A stretch of DNA of 64,000 nucleotides from Streptomyces cylindrosporus. Its GTDB lineage: Bacteria; Actinomycetota; Actinomycetes; Streptomycetales; Streptomycetaceae. Made by a program: the position numbers and the translations under genes. Positions within the stretch are counted from its first letter, which is position 1. Each line of letters begins with the position of its first letter. The stretch spans positions 62,001-126,000 of the forward strand of contig NZ_JALDAY010000010.1 of assembly GCF_022698165.1 (NCBI RefSeq), in the 5' to 3' direction. This document shows, in pieces, positions 31,261-39,889 of the stretch. The notes beneath the pieces are model-generated. The model searched no databases and had not been told where the DNA came from. It saw only the letters and a program-made list of their open reading frames with translations.

Positions 31261-31632
31261 GTGACCTTGAAGATCCACATCGACGACAGCGCGCCGCCGT
31301 ACGAGCAGGTGCGGGCGCAGATCTCCGAGCAGGCGCGGACGGGGGTGCTGCCGGTGGGGTACCGGCTGCCTACCGTGCGGGGGCTCGCGGAGGGGCTGGG
31401 GCTGGCGGCCAACACCGTGGCGAAGGCGTACCGGGCGCTGGAGAGTGACGGGGTGATCGAGACGCGGGGGCGCAACGGCACGTATGTGGCTGCCGCCGGC
31501 TCGGCCGCGGAGCGGGAGGCGGCGTCGGCCGCTCAGGCCTACGTGGAGCGGGTCCGGCGGCTCGGGCTGGGGGAGGAGGCGGCGCTGGCCGCTGTGCGGG
31601 ATGCGCTGCGGGCGGGATATGGGGAGGGCTGA
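31261..31632 (+). CDS. GntR-family regulator (YtrA type)
   Basis: Short GntR protein of 123 residues with only the winged-helix domain and a helical tail. The motifs PPYEQVRAQISEQARTGVL, LPTVRGLAEGLGLAANTVAKAYRALESDG and the wing TRGRNGTYV are diagnostic of the YtrA subfamily, which often control ABC exporters. GTG at 31261 is the start. No transporter is adjacent; the divergent double-GNAT gene is the nearest possible target. Confidence 0.87.
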   Translation: MTLKIHIDDSAPPYEQVRAQISEQARTGVLPVGYRLPTVRGLAEGLGLAANTVAKAYRALESDGVIETRGRNGTYVAAAGSAAEREAASAAQAYVERVRRLGLGEEAALAAVRDALRAGYGEG

Positions 31633-31682
31633 GACGGGTTCGGCACCGCCGGGATGCGCCGTCGTGGCTGATCGCCGTTGCG

Positions 31683-31738
31683 GCGGAAAGAAAACAGCGG
31701 AAAGAAACCAGCGGAAAGAAAACAGCGGAAAGAAAACA
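31683..31738. repeat. Four tandem copies of a 14-base purine-rich repeat
   Basis: GCGGAAAGAAAACA is repeated four times head to tail (31683, 31697, 31711, 31725); the second copy has one change (AAACCA). The block is unusually AT-rich for this DNA and lies between the stops of the convergent GntR and DUF72 genes. It is noncoding on both strands. Confidence 0.85.
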
Positions 31739-31751
31739 ACGGAGGAAAGGG

Positions 31752-32504
31752 TCAGGGTGTGCGTGTGACCGGTAGGTCCGTCGTGCGGGCCCTTCTCGCG
31801 AAGGTGCTCGCGTCCCCGACCGCCGCCCCGTTCGGGTCGTTGTTGAAGTACGCGTAGACGTCCTCGGTCCTCGCCCAGGTGTCCGTGATCCGCTCCACCC
31901 ACGTCTCCAGCGACTGGCGGCCGTAGTGCGGCCACGCCTTGGCGCGGCCCTGGTGGAAGCGGACGTACCCCCAGTCCGTCGTGCGCCACAGCGGTGTGGC
32001 CGGGCGGGAGCGGACGTCGGCCCAGCACAGGGCCGCTCCACGGGATTCGAGCAGCGAACGGATCTCGGGTGTCCACCAGGAGTCGTGCCGGGGCTCGACC
32101 GCGATCCGGGTGCCGGACGGGAAGCAGGCCAGGCAGGCGTCGAGGAGTTCCGCGTCCGCCCGCAGCGTCGGCGGGAGTTGGAGCAGGACCGGGCCCAGCC
32201 GGTCGCCCAGGCCCGCCGCGTGGTCCATCAGGCGGTGCACCGGCTCCTCGGGGTCACGCAGCCGCTTGATGTGGGTCAGATAGCGGCTCGCCTTCACCGC
32301 CACCACGAAGTCCCCCGGCACCCGCTCCCGCCACGCCGCGAAGTTCTCCCGGGACGGCAGACGGTAGAACGCGTTGTTGATCTCCACCGTGGCGAAGTGC
32401 TCCGCGTACTCCTCCAGCCACAGGCGCGTCGGACACCCGGGTGGGTACAGGACCCCTCGCCAGTCCTTGTACTGCCACCCTGATGTGCCGACGAACAGGG
32501 TCAT
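31752..32504 (-). CDS. DUF72/YecE-family protein
   Basis: Predicted TIM-barrel protein of 250 residues. The family signatures are FVGTSGWQYKDWRGVLYPPG at the N-terminus, FATVEINNAFYRLPSRENFA, and FHQGRAKAWPHYGRQSLETW with VYAYFNNDPNGAAVGDA near the end. The function of the DUF72 family is unresolved; members often occur near DNA repair genes. It starts MTLFVGTSG at 32504, 30 bases after the AAA ATPase stop, and may share its transcript. Confidence 0.88.
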   Translation of the reverse strand: MTLFVGTSGWQYKDWRGVLYPPGCPTRLWLEEYAEHFATVEINNAFYRLPSRENFAAWRERVPGDFVVAVKASRYLTHIKRLRDPEEPVHRLMDHAAGLGDRLGPVLLQLPPTLRADAELLDACLACFPSGTRIAVEPRHDSWWTPEIRSLLESRGAALCWADVRSRPATPLWRTTDWGYVRFHQGRAKAWPHYGRQSLETWVERITDTWARTEDVYAYFNNDPNGAAVGDASTFARRARTTDLPVTRTP

Positions 32505-32533
32505 ACCTCCATCAAAGCACCCGAGGCCGAGCG

Positions 32534-33637
32534 CTACAGGTACAGCCCCGCGTCCGCCCCGTCCCGCGGGTCCGGCACGGCCGTCGGCGAGGTGCCGCGG
32601 CGCAGGGCGTACAGCTCCGCGAGGGTCGCGCCCTCGCGGCCGATGCCCTCCTCCGTGCCGAGCCAGTTCACCGCCTCCCGGCGGGTCAGGGCGCCCACCT
32701 CGATGCGGGCCAGGCAGCGGCCGGGGCGGACGACGGCCGGGTGGAGGCGCTCCAGGTCCTCGTTGGTCGTGACGCCCACCAGGACGTTGCGGCCCTGGCC
32801 GAGCAGGCCGTCGGTGAGGTTGAGCAGCCGGGACAGGGCCTGGCCCGCCGTGTGCTTGGCCTCGCCGCGGATCAGCTCGTCGCAGTCCTCCAGGAGCAGC
32901 AGGCGCCAGCGGCCCTTGCCCGTGCCGTCCTCCTCGCCGATCGCGATGTCCATCAGATAGCCGACGTCGGAGAAGAGCCGCTCGGGGTCGAGGACGCAGT
33001 CCACCTGGCACCAGTCCCGCCAGGAGCGGGCGAGTGTGCGCAGGGCGGAGGTCTTGCCGGTGCCCGGCGGGCCGTGCAGCAGCAGGAGCCGGCCCGCGAT
33101 GTCCTCCGGCGTCGTCTTCATCAGGCGGTCCATCGCGTCCGCCACCGGCGCCGTGTAGTTCTCCCGGACCTCGTCCCACGTACCGGCGGAGATCTGCCGG
33201 GTCGTGCGGTGCGGGCCGCGCCTGGGGGAGACGTACCAGAAGCCCATCGTCACGTTCTCCGGCTGGGGTTCGGGCTCGTCCGCCGCGCCGTCCGTCGCCT
33301 GGTCGAGGACCTTCTTCGCGAGCTCGGCGGTGGTCGCCGTGACCGTGACGTCCGCGCCGCGGTTCCAGCGGGAGACCAGCAGCGTCCAGCCCTCGCCCTC
33401 CGCGAGCGTCGCGCTGCGGTCGTCGTCGCGGGCCACCCGCAGGACGTGGGCGCCGGCCGGCAGGAGGGTGGCCCCGGAGCGGACCCGGTCGATGTTCGCC
33501 GCATGCGAGTACGGCTGCTCGCCCGTCGCGAAGCGGCCGAGGAACAGCGCGTCGACGACGTCGGACGGCGAGTCGCTGTCGTCGACGTTGAGCCGGATCG
33601 GCAGCGCGTCGTGTGGGTTCGCAGACATGGCGTCCAT
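32534..33637 (-). CDS. AAA-family ATPase with DUF5925-like N-terminal region
   Basis: Protein of 367 residues. The N-terminal 140 residues (IRLNVDDSDSPSDVVDALFL, HVLRVARDDDR) resemble DUF5925. The AAA module has Walker A LHGPPGTGKTSALR, Walker B LLLLEDCDEL, a sensor-1 segment VGVTTNEDLERLHPAVVRPG and a possible Arg finger in RPGRC. Such proteins usually form ring oligomers that remodel partner proteins; no partner is evident besides the DUF72 gene. The start is set at the first of two close ATG codons (MDAMSANPHD). Confidence 0.8.
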   Translation of the reverse strand: MDAMSANPHDALPIRLNVDDSDSPSDVVDALFLGRFATGEQPYSHAANIDRVRSGATLLPAGAHVLRVARDDDRSATLAEGEGWTLLVSRWNRGADVTVTATTAELAKKVLDQATDGAADEPEPQPENVTMGFWYVSPRRGPHRTTRQISAGTWDEVRENYTAPVADAMDRLMKTTPEDIAGRLLLLHGPPGTGKTSALRTLARSWRDWCQVDCVLDPERLFSDVGYLMDIAIGEEDGTGKGRWRLLLLEDCDELIRGEAKHTAGQALSRLLNLTDGLLGQGRNVLVGVTTNEDLERLHPAVVRPGRCLARIEVGALTRREAVNWLGTEEGIGREGATLAELYALRRGTSPTAVPDPRDGADAGLYL

Positions 33638-33797
33638 GATCCGGCACGAGCGCCCCGCGTGCACCCGGTTTCCGTAGTGCGCCGGGTGTGTCGGCTGTGT
33701 CCCCGTGTCTCCTTCCGTGTCCCCTCCGCCCTGTTACAAGGCTGTCGATTTACGACATCTGCCCGATCGGGGACCTCCCCCGTTACTGTTTTCCTCG

Positions 33798-35219
33798 ATG
33801 GGACGTCATGGGTGGACCTCGGGGGCACGGCGGTGGCGGCTCACCGCGCTGCTCGGCGTGGGCGTGGCCGCGCTGGCCCTGATCGTGACCTTGATCAACA
33901 CACTGCCGGACAGCGGCGGCAGCACCGCCGGCACCTCGCGCAACGGCGACACGGTGCACGGCACTCCGGTGACCCCGCCCGACCAGGACGAGCCCGAGGT
34001 CGGCTGGGGCTTCACGCACACGCAGTACAGCGCCGACGAGGGCAGCTCCACCTCCACGGACCGGGTCGAGAAGCTGATCTCGGACGCCGGCGGGCTGCCG
34101 CAGGACCAGGCGATCATGGGCTGGGGCGCGGACAACCCCGAGCCGGTCAAGGGGCGTTACGACTTCGACGCGATGGACCGCCGTATCGACTTCATCCGCA
34201 AGTCCGGCGGCACACCCGTGGTCACCCTGTGCTGCTCGCCGGACTGGATGAAGGGCGGCAAGGCCGGCGTCGACAGCACGAACTGGAGCCAGTCCGCCCT
34301 GGAGACCGCCCCGCTGCCCGAGCACTACGCCGATTTCGCCGCGCTCGCCGCGACCGTCGCCAAGCGGTATCCGGACGTGCGGCACTTCATCGTCTGGAAC
34401 GAGTTCAAGGGCTTCTGGAACGACGCCAAGGGCCGCTGGGACTACGAGGGTTACACCAAGCTGTACAACCTCGTCTACAAGGCCCTGAAGAAGGTCGACA
34501 AGGACATCATGGTCGGCGGGCCGTACCTGGTGATGGACAGCGTCGATCCGCGCGCGGACGAGGCCTCCAGGACCTTCAAGGGCGCCTGGGGCGCGATGGA
34601 CCAGCGGGTCCTCGACGCCTTCGACTACTGGAACAGGAACAAGGCGGGCGCCGACTTCGTCGTCGTGGACGGCTCCAGCTACACCAACGACGACGAGATG
34701 CTCCCGAACGAGTTCGCGGCCACCGACAAGCTGACGGCCGTGGGGCAGTGGGTGCGGCAGCAGACGGACGACCTGCCGCTGTGGTGGGCCGAGTATTACG
34801 TCGAGCCCGCCGACGGCAACGACGAGCGCAAGGGCTGGTCCGAGACCCGCCGGGTCGCCGTCCAGGCGGCCGGGATGATCGCGATGGTCAAGGGCGGCGC
34901 CTCCTCCGGCTTCTACTGGAACCCGGAGGACGAGAAGGGCGACGACTGCGCCGGCTGTCTGTGGACGCCGACGAACAGCTCGGACGGCGGCAAGGAGCTG
35001 CCGATGTTCGGGCTGGTCTCCCGCTTCGACAAGGAGTTCCCGCCGGGGACTTCGTACAAGACCGTGTCGGTCGCCGCGGACGACGTGCCCAATGTGCGGG
35101 TGCTCGCCACCGACAGGACGGTCCTTGTGGTCAACACCCTGGGGCGGACCATCAGCGCGGAGATCGACGGCAAGCGGTTCGACATGGCCGCGTACGAAGT
35201 GAAGTGGCTCACCAGGTAG
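33798..35219 (+). CDS. Membrane-tethered glycoside hydrolase, GH39-like (beta-xylosidase fold)
   Basis: Protein of 473 residues. One N-terminal hydrophobic segment (LTALLGVGVAALALIVTLI, about 15-33) acts as an uncleaved anchor or signal. A Ser/Thr/Pro linker follows, then a TIM-barrel hydrolase domain. WNEFKGFW contains the probable acid/base Glu, and WWAEYYVEP in the second half contains the candidate nucleophile, as in GH39 enzymes. It converges on the four-gene exopolysaccharide operon and may trim or degrade that polymer at the cell surface. Sugar specificity is not readable. An inverted repeat spanning its stop is a likely terminator. Confidence 0.75.
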   Translation: MGRHGWTSGARRWRLTALLGVGVAALALIVTLINTLPDSGGSTAGTSRNGDTVHGTPVTPPDQDEPEVGWGFTHTQYSADEGSSTSTDRVEKLISDAGGLPQDQAIMGWGADNPEPVKGRYDFDAMDRRIDFIRKSGGTPVVTLCCSPDWMKGGKAGVDSTNWSQSALETAPLPEHYADFAALAATVAKRYPDVRHFIVWNEFKGFWNDAKGRWDYEGYTKLYNLVYKALKKVDKDIMVGGPYLVMDSVDPRADEASRTFKGAWGAMDQRVLDAFDYWNRNKAGADFVVVDGSSYTNDDEMLPNEFAATDKLTAVGQWVRQQTDDLPLWWAEYYVEPADGNDERKGWSETRRVAVQAAGMIAMVKGGASSGFYWNPEDEKGDDCAGCLWTPTNSSDGGKELPMFGLVSRFDKEFPPGTSYKTVSVAADDVPNVRVLATDRTVLVVNTLGRTISAEIDGKRFDMAAYEVKWLTR

Positions 35220-35234
35220 TCCCGGTGAGCCACT
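35203..35234 (+). terminator. Stop-spanning hairpin after the GH39-like gene
   Basis: AGTGGCTCACC (35203-35213) and GGTGAGCCACT (35224-35234) form an 11-base-pair stem with a 10-base loop containing the TAG stop. It is likely to terminate the hydrolase transcript. Confidence 0.6.
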
Positions 35235-35262
35235 CGGACGTCTACTTCTCGGACGTCTACTT
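35233..35262. repeat. Perfect 15-base tandem duplication at the 3' end of the flippase-fusion gene
   Basis: CTCGGACGTCTACTT occurs twice in succession (35233-35247, 35248-35262). The second copy overlaps the stop codon region of the minus-strand gene. This is a probable recent slippage duplication. Confidence 0.7.
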
Positions 35263-38200
35263 CATGGTCAGGAATCTCTGCACCAGCGAGGCCAGCAGCA
35301 CCGCCAGCAGGGGCAGCGAGAACCAGAAGCTGCTCTGCAGCCGGCGCAGTCGGCGCACGCTCGGCCGCATCGCGACCCGTACCACTTCGCGCGCCGTCAG
35401 CAGCACGATCAGCGCGAGGGCGGCCAGGGCGCCGACGACCGACCACGGCGTCCAGGTGATCTGCGGACCGATCGGACCCGGGTCCGGCTGCGGCACCTTG
35501 CCCTCGGGCTGCTTCTTCAGGCTGTAGATCACGGCGTCGTCGTTGACGAAGACCTTCTTCAACTCCGCCCGCCGGTCCAGGTTCTGGATCAGCCGGGGCT
35601 CCCAGGTGGCCGAGTAGCCCACGTCCATCTGGAGATACGTCACCTGGCTCTCGTTGATCATCAGGTACGAGTTGGGGCCCGCGTCCTTGAGCGCCTTGAC
35701 CAGGCCGGAGACCAGCACCGGGTCGGCCGGTGCCAGCGTGGGCACGTAGTTGACCTTCTCCATGTCCTTCGCGCCCCACGGCAGCGCCGGCGTCACGTCG
35801 TTCACCGTGTCGTTGCTCAGCCACAGCAGTCGGACCGTGGGTCTGTCGTGGGCGTACACGTAGTCCATGGCGGCGACCTCGCCGGGCCGCACCCGCTCGA
35901 ACGGCTCGTTGCCCCAACGCGCCACCAGGAAGCCGCCCATGAGGAGCAGGCCCGCCAGCAGCGCCGCCAGCGGGGCGAGGCTGACCTTGTCCTTGTCCCG
36001 CTCCTCGACGGTCACGCCGGTGCGCGGGAACAGGGCGAGTCCGGCCAGCAGGGCCGCGCCGGGCACGGCGAACATGAAGACGCGCAGCGCCATCTCGCCG
36101 CCGTACGACTGCATGCCGAAGCCCAGGAACGGGACGAAGGTCAGAACCAGCAGCGAGCGTTCGCGGTACTTGTGGTCGCGGCGGCGCCACCAGCCCCAGC
36201 AGGCGAACAGCATGACCCCGCCGGCCAGCAGTACGCGCGTGTACAGGACGAGCTTGTGGGTCGAACTGCCGCCCTGGATACGGCCGGAGACGGACGTCGA
36301 CACATTGCTGCCGACGCCGCCGACCCCGCCGAACAGGTCCTGGAAGTGCCCGGACCAGTACGGCTCGGCCATGAAGCCCAGCCAGACCGCGACCAGCACG
36401 CCGAACAGGATGGGCAGGCCTCGCAGTTCGGACCGGCCGATCAGGACGAGCACCGCGAGCACGCCCAGCATCACGAACGGGGTCAGCTGGTGGGCCGGGA
36501 CGCTCGCCGCGAACAGGCCGATCAGCACGCCGAGCAGGACCGCCTTCTGGCGCCGGGTGGTCGGCTCGACCTCCAGCTCGCCCGGCCGTTTCTTCGTCCA
36601 GATCACGCGCGGTTCGCGGAACCAGACCAGCAGGATCGCGACGAAGGCCAGGTACAGCAGATAGGTGAAGCCCTGCGGCGAGAAGTAGTCCTGGCCGACC
36701 CAGCCGCTGAGCACGAAGATCCAGATGCCGGTCCACTTGGCCCGCCAGCTCGCCCGCATATGGCGGACGAGGAGGAACATCGGGGCCAGGTAGAGGAGTT
36801 GGACGGTCAGCGGCCACCAGCGGATGAGGTCGGTGAGGTCCGTCATCCCGCAGGCCCTGGTGACGAACGCGGCCACCGCGAAGAAGCCCGGCCAGCTCCA
36901 GCGCGCGTCCAGGTCCGGCACCGCCGACCCGGTGCGGTCGATGTAGTCCAGGAAGCCGAGGTGCTGGTAGGCGGTCGGGAACCGCGGCTCGGTCTCGATC
37001 ACCGCGGGCAGCGCGTGCAGCGAGATCACGGTCGCGAGGAGGGTGACCAGCAGCAGCGCCCGGTGCTCACGGCCCAGCCACAGCAGCGAGGCGAACACCG
37101 CGACCAGCAGCGCGGCCCCGACCAGCGTGGGCAGCGGCAGGACCGAGATGAGCCCGAGCCCGCCCATCCGGTCCAGGTCGGCCTCGTCCAGGCGCAGCGC
37201 CGGCACCCAGTACAGCAGCAGGGCGGCGGCCAGCAGACAGCCGAGGACGACCCCGAGCCGGGACGGCCGCAGCCGCTCGCGCCACGGGACGGCGACCGGC
37301 GGCTCCGGCTCAGGGACGGGCGCTTCCTCCCGCACCGGCGCCTCTTCCCGTACCGGCGCTTCCTCCCGTGCGAGCGACGCCCCGGGCTCTCGTACGGACT
37401 CCCGCTCGAACTCCGCCTCGAAGGGCGCGTCCACCTCGATCTCGGCCGGTCCGAGGGAGGCCTCCGAGCCCGGCTCGCGCTCCTGTACGGGAAGCCCGAC
37501 CTCCGGGTTCCTCGCCCAGGTAGGCCGGTGGTCCGGACGGACGACCGGCGTGCCCGTGGGCGGAGTTCCGGGTCCGGGGCGCACGTCCGGGCGGCGCTCC
37601 ACGTGGTCGAAGTCGACGTGGATGCCGAGCGCCAGGGTGTCGGTGTCCAGCGCCCAGGCCGGACCGCGCCTGCGGGGCCGGTCGGTCGCCGGGACCTCGC
37701 GCGCCCCCAGGTCGGCGAGGTCACCGTCGGGTGCCGCGTGCTCCGGCACGGCGGCGGGCACCGCCCTGATGGTCCGGTAGAGCTTCGGCGCGGCGATCAT
37801 CACGATCACCGCGAGCGAGGAGATCTCGGCGACACCGGCACCGGTCAGCCCCATGCGGGGGAGCAGCAGCAGTGTCAGACCGAGCACCAGGACGCACAAC
37901 AGGCCCTGCAGCCAGGCGAGTCCGGCCGTGCGGCTCTGCGCGCGCAGCACCGCGAAGTACGTCTCCATGCAGACCCGCAGCAGCGCGCCGACCGCGAACC
38001 AGCGCAACAGCGGGGTCGCCGCGTCCGCGTAGCCCGCGCCGAACACGCCGAGGATCCACGGCGCCCCGATGAACAGCAGCCCGCAGATCGGCACCATGAT
38101 CCGGGCCATCCGCTTCAGCGCGGCACGGGTGTTGGCGGCGAGGCGTCCCGGGTCGTGCGAGCCCTCGACGGTCAGCGAGGCGCCCATGTTGATGGCCAGC

Positions 38201-39096
38201 AGGTTGACCGTGCCGCCTATGGTCGTGGTGATGTAGAAGTAGGCGTTGTCCTCGGAGCTGACCTGCGAGGCGATGATCACCGGCACCAGGTAGACCACGG
38301 CGAGCGAGAACAGCGAGCCCGTGTAGTCGCCCGCGAGGAACGTGCCGATCTCCTTGACCGTCGGCGGCTTCGCGTGGTCCTCGGTGGCCTTGATGTGCCG
38401 GGGCACCAGGCGCCGGAACACCAGCCAGCCGAGCGGCACGACCGAGGTGGCGATCGCCAGCACCCAGGCGACGAAGACACCGCTCGTCGCCAGCGCGGCC
38501 GCGAGCCCGATGAGCAGGGCGAGCTTGACCATGGAGAACACGGTGTTGCCGACCGGCACCCAGCGTGCGCTGCGCAGCCCGGTCAGCACCCCGTCCTGCA
38601 GCGTGAGCAGGTTCCAGGCGACCACGGCGACGATGAAGCCGAGGCCGTTGAGCGGACCGTGCAGGAAGCGGTACGACGGCCCCCACACGTCCAGCGTCAG
38701 CAGGAACACGATCGCCGCGAGCCCGACCACGACCGAACTGCCCGCGTACGTACGGAAGATGAGCCGCCCGGTGGAGCGGCCCGCCACCGGGATGAAGCGG
38801 GCCAGGGCGCCCGTCAGGGTCACCGCGGTCAGTCCGGCCAGCAGCTTCATCGCCGCTATCGCGGCGGAGCCCTGGCCCACGGCGGATTCGGAGTAGTAGC
38901 GCGCGGCCACCAGCCAGTACCCCAGGCCCAGTACGGCCGAGATGCCGGTGTTCAGCATCAGGGCGTAGGCGTTGCGGAACAGCTGGCTGCCGCCGTTCCC
39001 CCGGCCCATGCCGGGCAGGCGGAAGCGGCGCCCCGACTGCTCGGGCGCCTCGGCCGGGGGCGACGCCGTCTCGGTTGTGGTCGTCGTGTCAGACAC
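35257..39096 (-). CDS. Fusion of a Wzx-type flippase and a Wzy-like membrane domain (exopolysaccharide export)
   Basis: Very large membrane protein of 1279 residues. The first 450 residues are a polysaccharide flippase of the MOP/PST type with about 14 helices (FRNAYALMLNTGISAVLGLG, LLRWFAVGALLRVCMETYFA). A hydrophilic linker (about 465-610) contains REEAPV repeated three times. A second multi-helix domain follows (about 615-1075) with the look of a polymerase or GT-C glycosyltransferase (FSPQGFTYLLYLAF, FGMQSYGGEMALRVFMF). An extracytoplasmic segment (about 1080-1190) and two final helices complete it. The GTG start overlaps the deacetylase stop by eight bases; a longer in-frame start exists at 39165. 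It is the last gene of an overlapping four-gene operon. Confidence 0.82.
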   Translation of the reverse strand: MSDTTTTTETASPPAEAPEQSGRRFRLPGMGRGNGGSQLFRNAYALMLNTGISAVLGLGYWLVAARYYSESAVGQGSAAIAAMKLLAGLTAVTLTGALARFIPVAGRSTGRLIFRTYAGSSVVVGLAAIVFLLTLDVWGPSYRFLHGPLNGLGFIVAVVAWNLLTLQDGVLTGLRSARWVPVGNTVFSMVKLALLIGLAAALATSGVFVAWVLAIATSVVPLGWLVFRRLVPRHIKATEDHAKPPTVKEIGTFLAGDYTGSLFSLAVVYLVPVIIASQVSSEDNAYFYITTTIGGTVNLLAINMGASLTVEGSHDPGRLAANTRAALKRMARIMVPICGLLFIGAPWILGVFGAGYADAATPLLRWFAVGALLRVCMETYFAVLRAQSRTAGLAWLQGLLCVLVLGLTLLLLPRMGLTGAGVAEISSLAVIVMIAAPKLYRTIRAVPAAVPEHAAPDGDLADLGAREVPATDRPRRRGPAWALDTDTLALGIHVDFDHVERRPDVRPGPGTPPTGTPVVRPDHRPTWARNPEVGLPVQEREPGSEASLGPAEIEVDAPFEAEFERESVREPGASLAREEAPVREEAPVREEAPVPEPEPPVAVPWRERLRPSRLGVVLGCLLAAALLLYWVPALRLDEADLDRMGGLGLISVLPLPTLVGAALLVAVFASLLWLGREHRALLLVTLLATVISLHALPAVIETEPRFPTAYQHLGFLDYIDRTGSAVPDLDARWSWPGFFAVAAFVTRACGMTDLTDLIRWWPLTVQLLYLAPMFLLVRHMRASWRAKWTGIWIFVLSGWVGQDYFSPQGFTYLLYLAFVAILLVWFREPRVIWTKKRPGELEVEPTTRRQKAVLLGVLIGLFAASVPAHQLTPFVMLGVLAVLVLIGRSELRGLPILFGVLVAVWLGFMAEPYWSGHFQDLFGGVGGVGSNVSTSVSGRIQGGSSTHKLVLYTRVLLAGGVMLFACWGWWRRRDHKYRERSLLVLTFVPFLGFGMQSYGGEMALRVFMFAVPGAALLAGLALFPRTGVTVEERDKDKVSLAPLAALLAGLLLMGGFLVARWGNEPFERVRPGEVAAMDYVYAHDRPTVRLLWLSNDTVNDVTPALPWGAKDMEKVNYVPTLAPADPVLVSGLVKALKDAGPNSYLMINESQVTYLQMDVGYSATWEPRLIQNLDRRAELKKVFVNDDAVIYSLKKQPEGKVPQPDPGPIGPQITWTPWSVVGALAALALIVLLTAREVVRVAMRPSVRRLRRLQSSFWFSLPLLAVLLASLVQRFLTMK

Positions 39097-39889
39097 GGGT
39101 ACGGATGGCCTTCCGGCGGACCTGGCGTGCTCTGCGGACCATGGCGTACCCCTTGGTGAGGGCACGGTCCCTGGCGAAGTTGCGGGCGATCGAACGGCCC
39201 TCGACGAGCCGCTCGAACTCCTCGATCCCGGTGCTGCGGCGCACGGTGACGCGTTGCAGCGCGTACGGGCCCTGACGGCGGCGCGCGAGGCCGTTGCCGA
39301 CGGCGAGCGCCTGGGCGTAACCCGTCTCGCGCACGGCCTCGCGCACCCGGCGGCTGGAGTAGCCGTAGGGGTAGGCGAAGGAGGCCGGGACGGTGCCCAG
39401 TTCGTCGGCGACGATCTCCTTGCAGTGGATCAGTTCATGGCGAAGGGTGCCGTCGTCGAGCTGGTCGAGCTGGGGGTGGGTGTGGCTGTGGCCGCCGATC
39501 TCCACGTCCGCGGCGGCCAGTTCGCGCACCTGGTCCCAGTCGAGCATGGTGTCGAGGCCGCCCCCGGTGTCGTGACCGCCCTTGATCCAGCCCGTGGAGA
39601 CGAACAGCGTGGCCGCGAAGCCGTGCTTGGCGAGCACGGGCAGGGCGTGCCGGTGCACGCCCTCGTAGCCGTCGTCGAAGGTGATCAGCAGGGGGCGCCT
39701 GGGCAGCGGGCGGGACGAGCGCCAACTCGCGGCGAGATCGGCCGTGTTGACCGGGGTGAAACCCAGGTCGCCGATCATCGCCATCTGTTCGGCGAACGCC
39801 TCCGGGGCCACCGACAGGGCGCGGGTGGCGTCGTTCGGCGCGGTCGCCACCGAGTGGTACATCAGGATCGGCACCGGAGTGTCAGCCAT
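39089..39889 (-). CDS. Polysaccharide deacetylase (NodB homology domain)
   Basis: Carbohydrate esterase family 4 protein of 266 residues. ILMYHSVA opens the domain, LLITFDDGYEGVHRHALPVL holds the catalytic and metal-binding Asp pair, and GGHSHTHPQLD supplies the two metal-binding His residues. No signal peptide is seen, so the enzyme may act on lipid-linked intermediates at the inner face. The ATG overlaps the upstream glycosyltransferase stop by eight bases. It most likely removes N-acetyl groups from the polymer built by this operon. Confidence 0.88.
   Translation of the reverse strand: MADTPVPILMYHSVATAPNDATRALSVAPEAFAEQMAMIGDLGFTPVNTADLAASWRSSRPLPRRPLLITFDDGYEGVHRHALPVLAKHGFAATLFVSTGWIKGGHDTGGGLDTMLDWDQVRELAAADVEIGGHSHTHPQLDQLDDGTLRHELIHCKEIVADELGTVPASFAYPYGYSSRRVREAVRETGYAQALAVGNGLARRRQGPYALQRVTVRRSTGIEEFERLVEGRSIARNFARDRALTKGYAMVRRARQVRRKAIRTRV

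Noticed and set aside
31683..31738. CRISPR-like array
   Set aside because: The repeat units abut with no spacers, are only 14 bases long, and no cas genes are nearby.
31752..33647. A single 631-residue frame joining the AAA region and the DUF72 gene
   Set aside because: The N-terminal part is a shadow of the AAA ATPase in another frame; only the C-terminal 250 residues from MTLFVGTSG are DUF72.
35848..39159. 1103-residue open frame on the + strand
   Set aside because: It lies opposite the flippase-fusion gene, is Arg/Gln/His-rich without domains, and is a codon-bias shadow.
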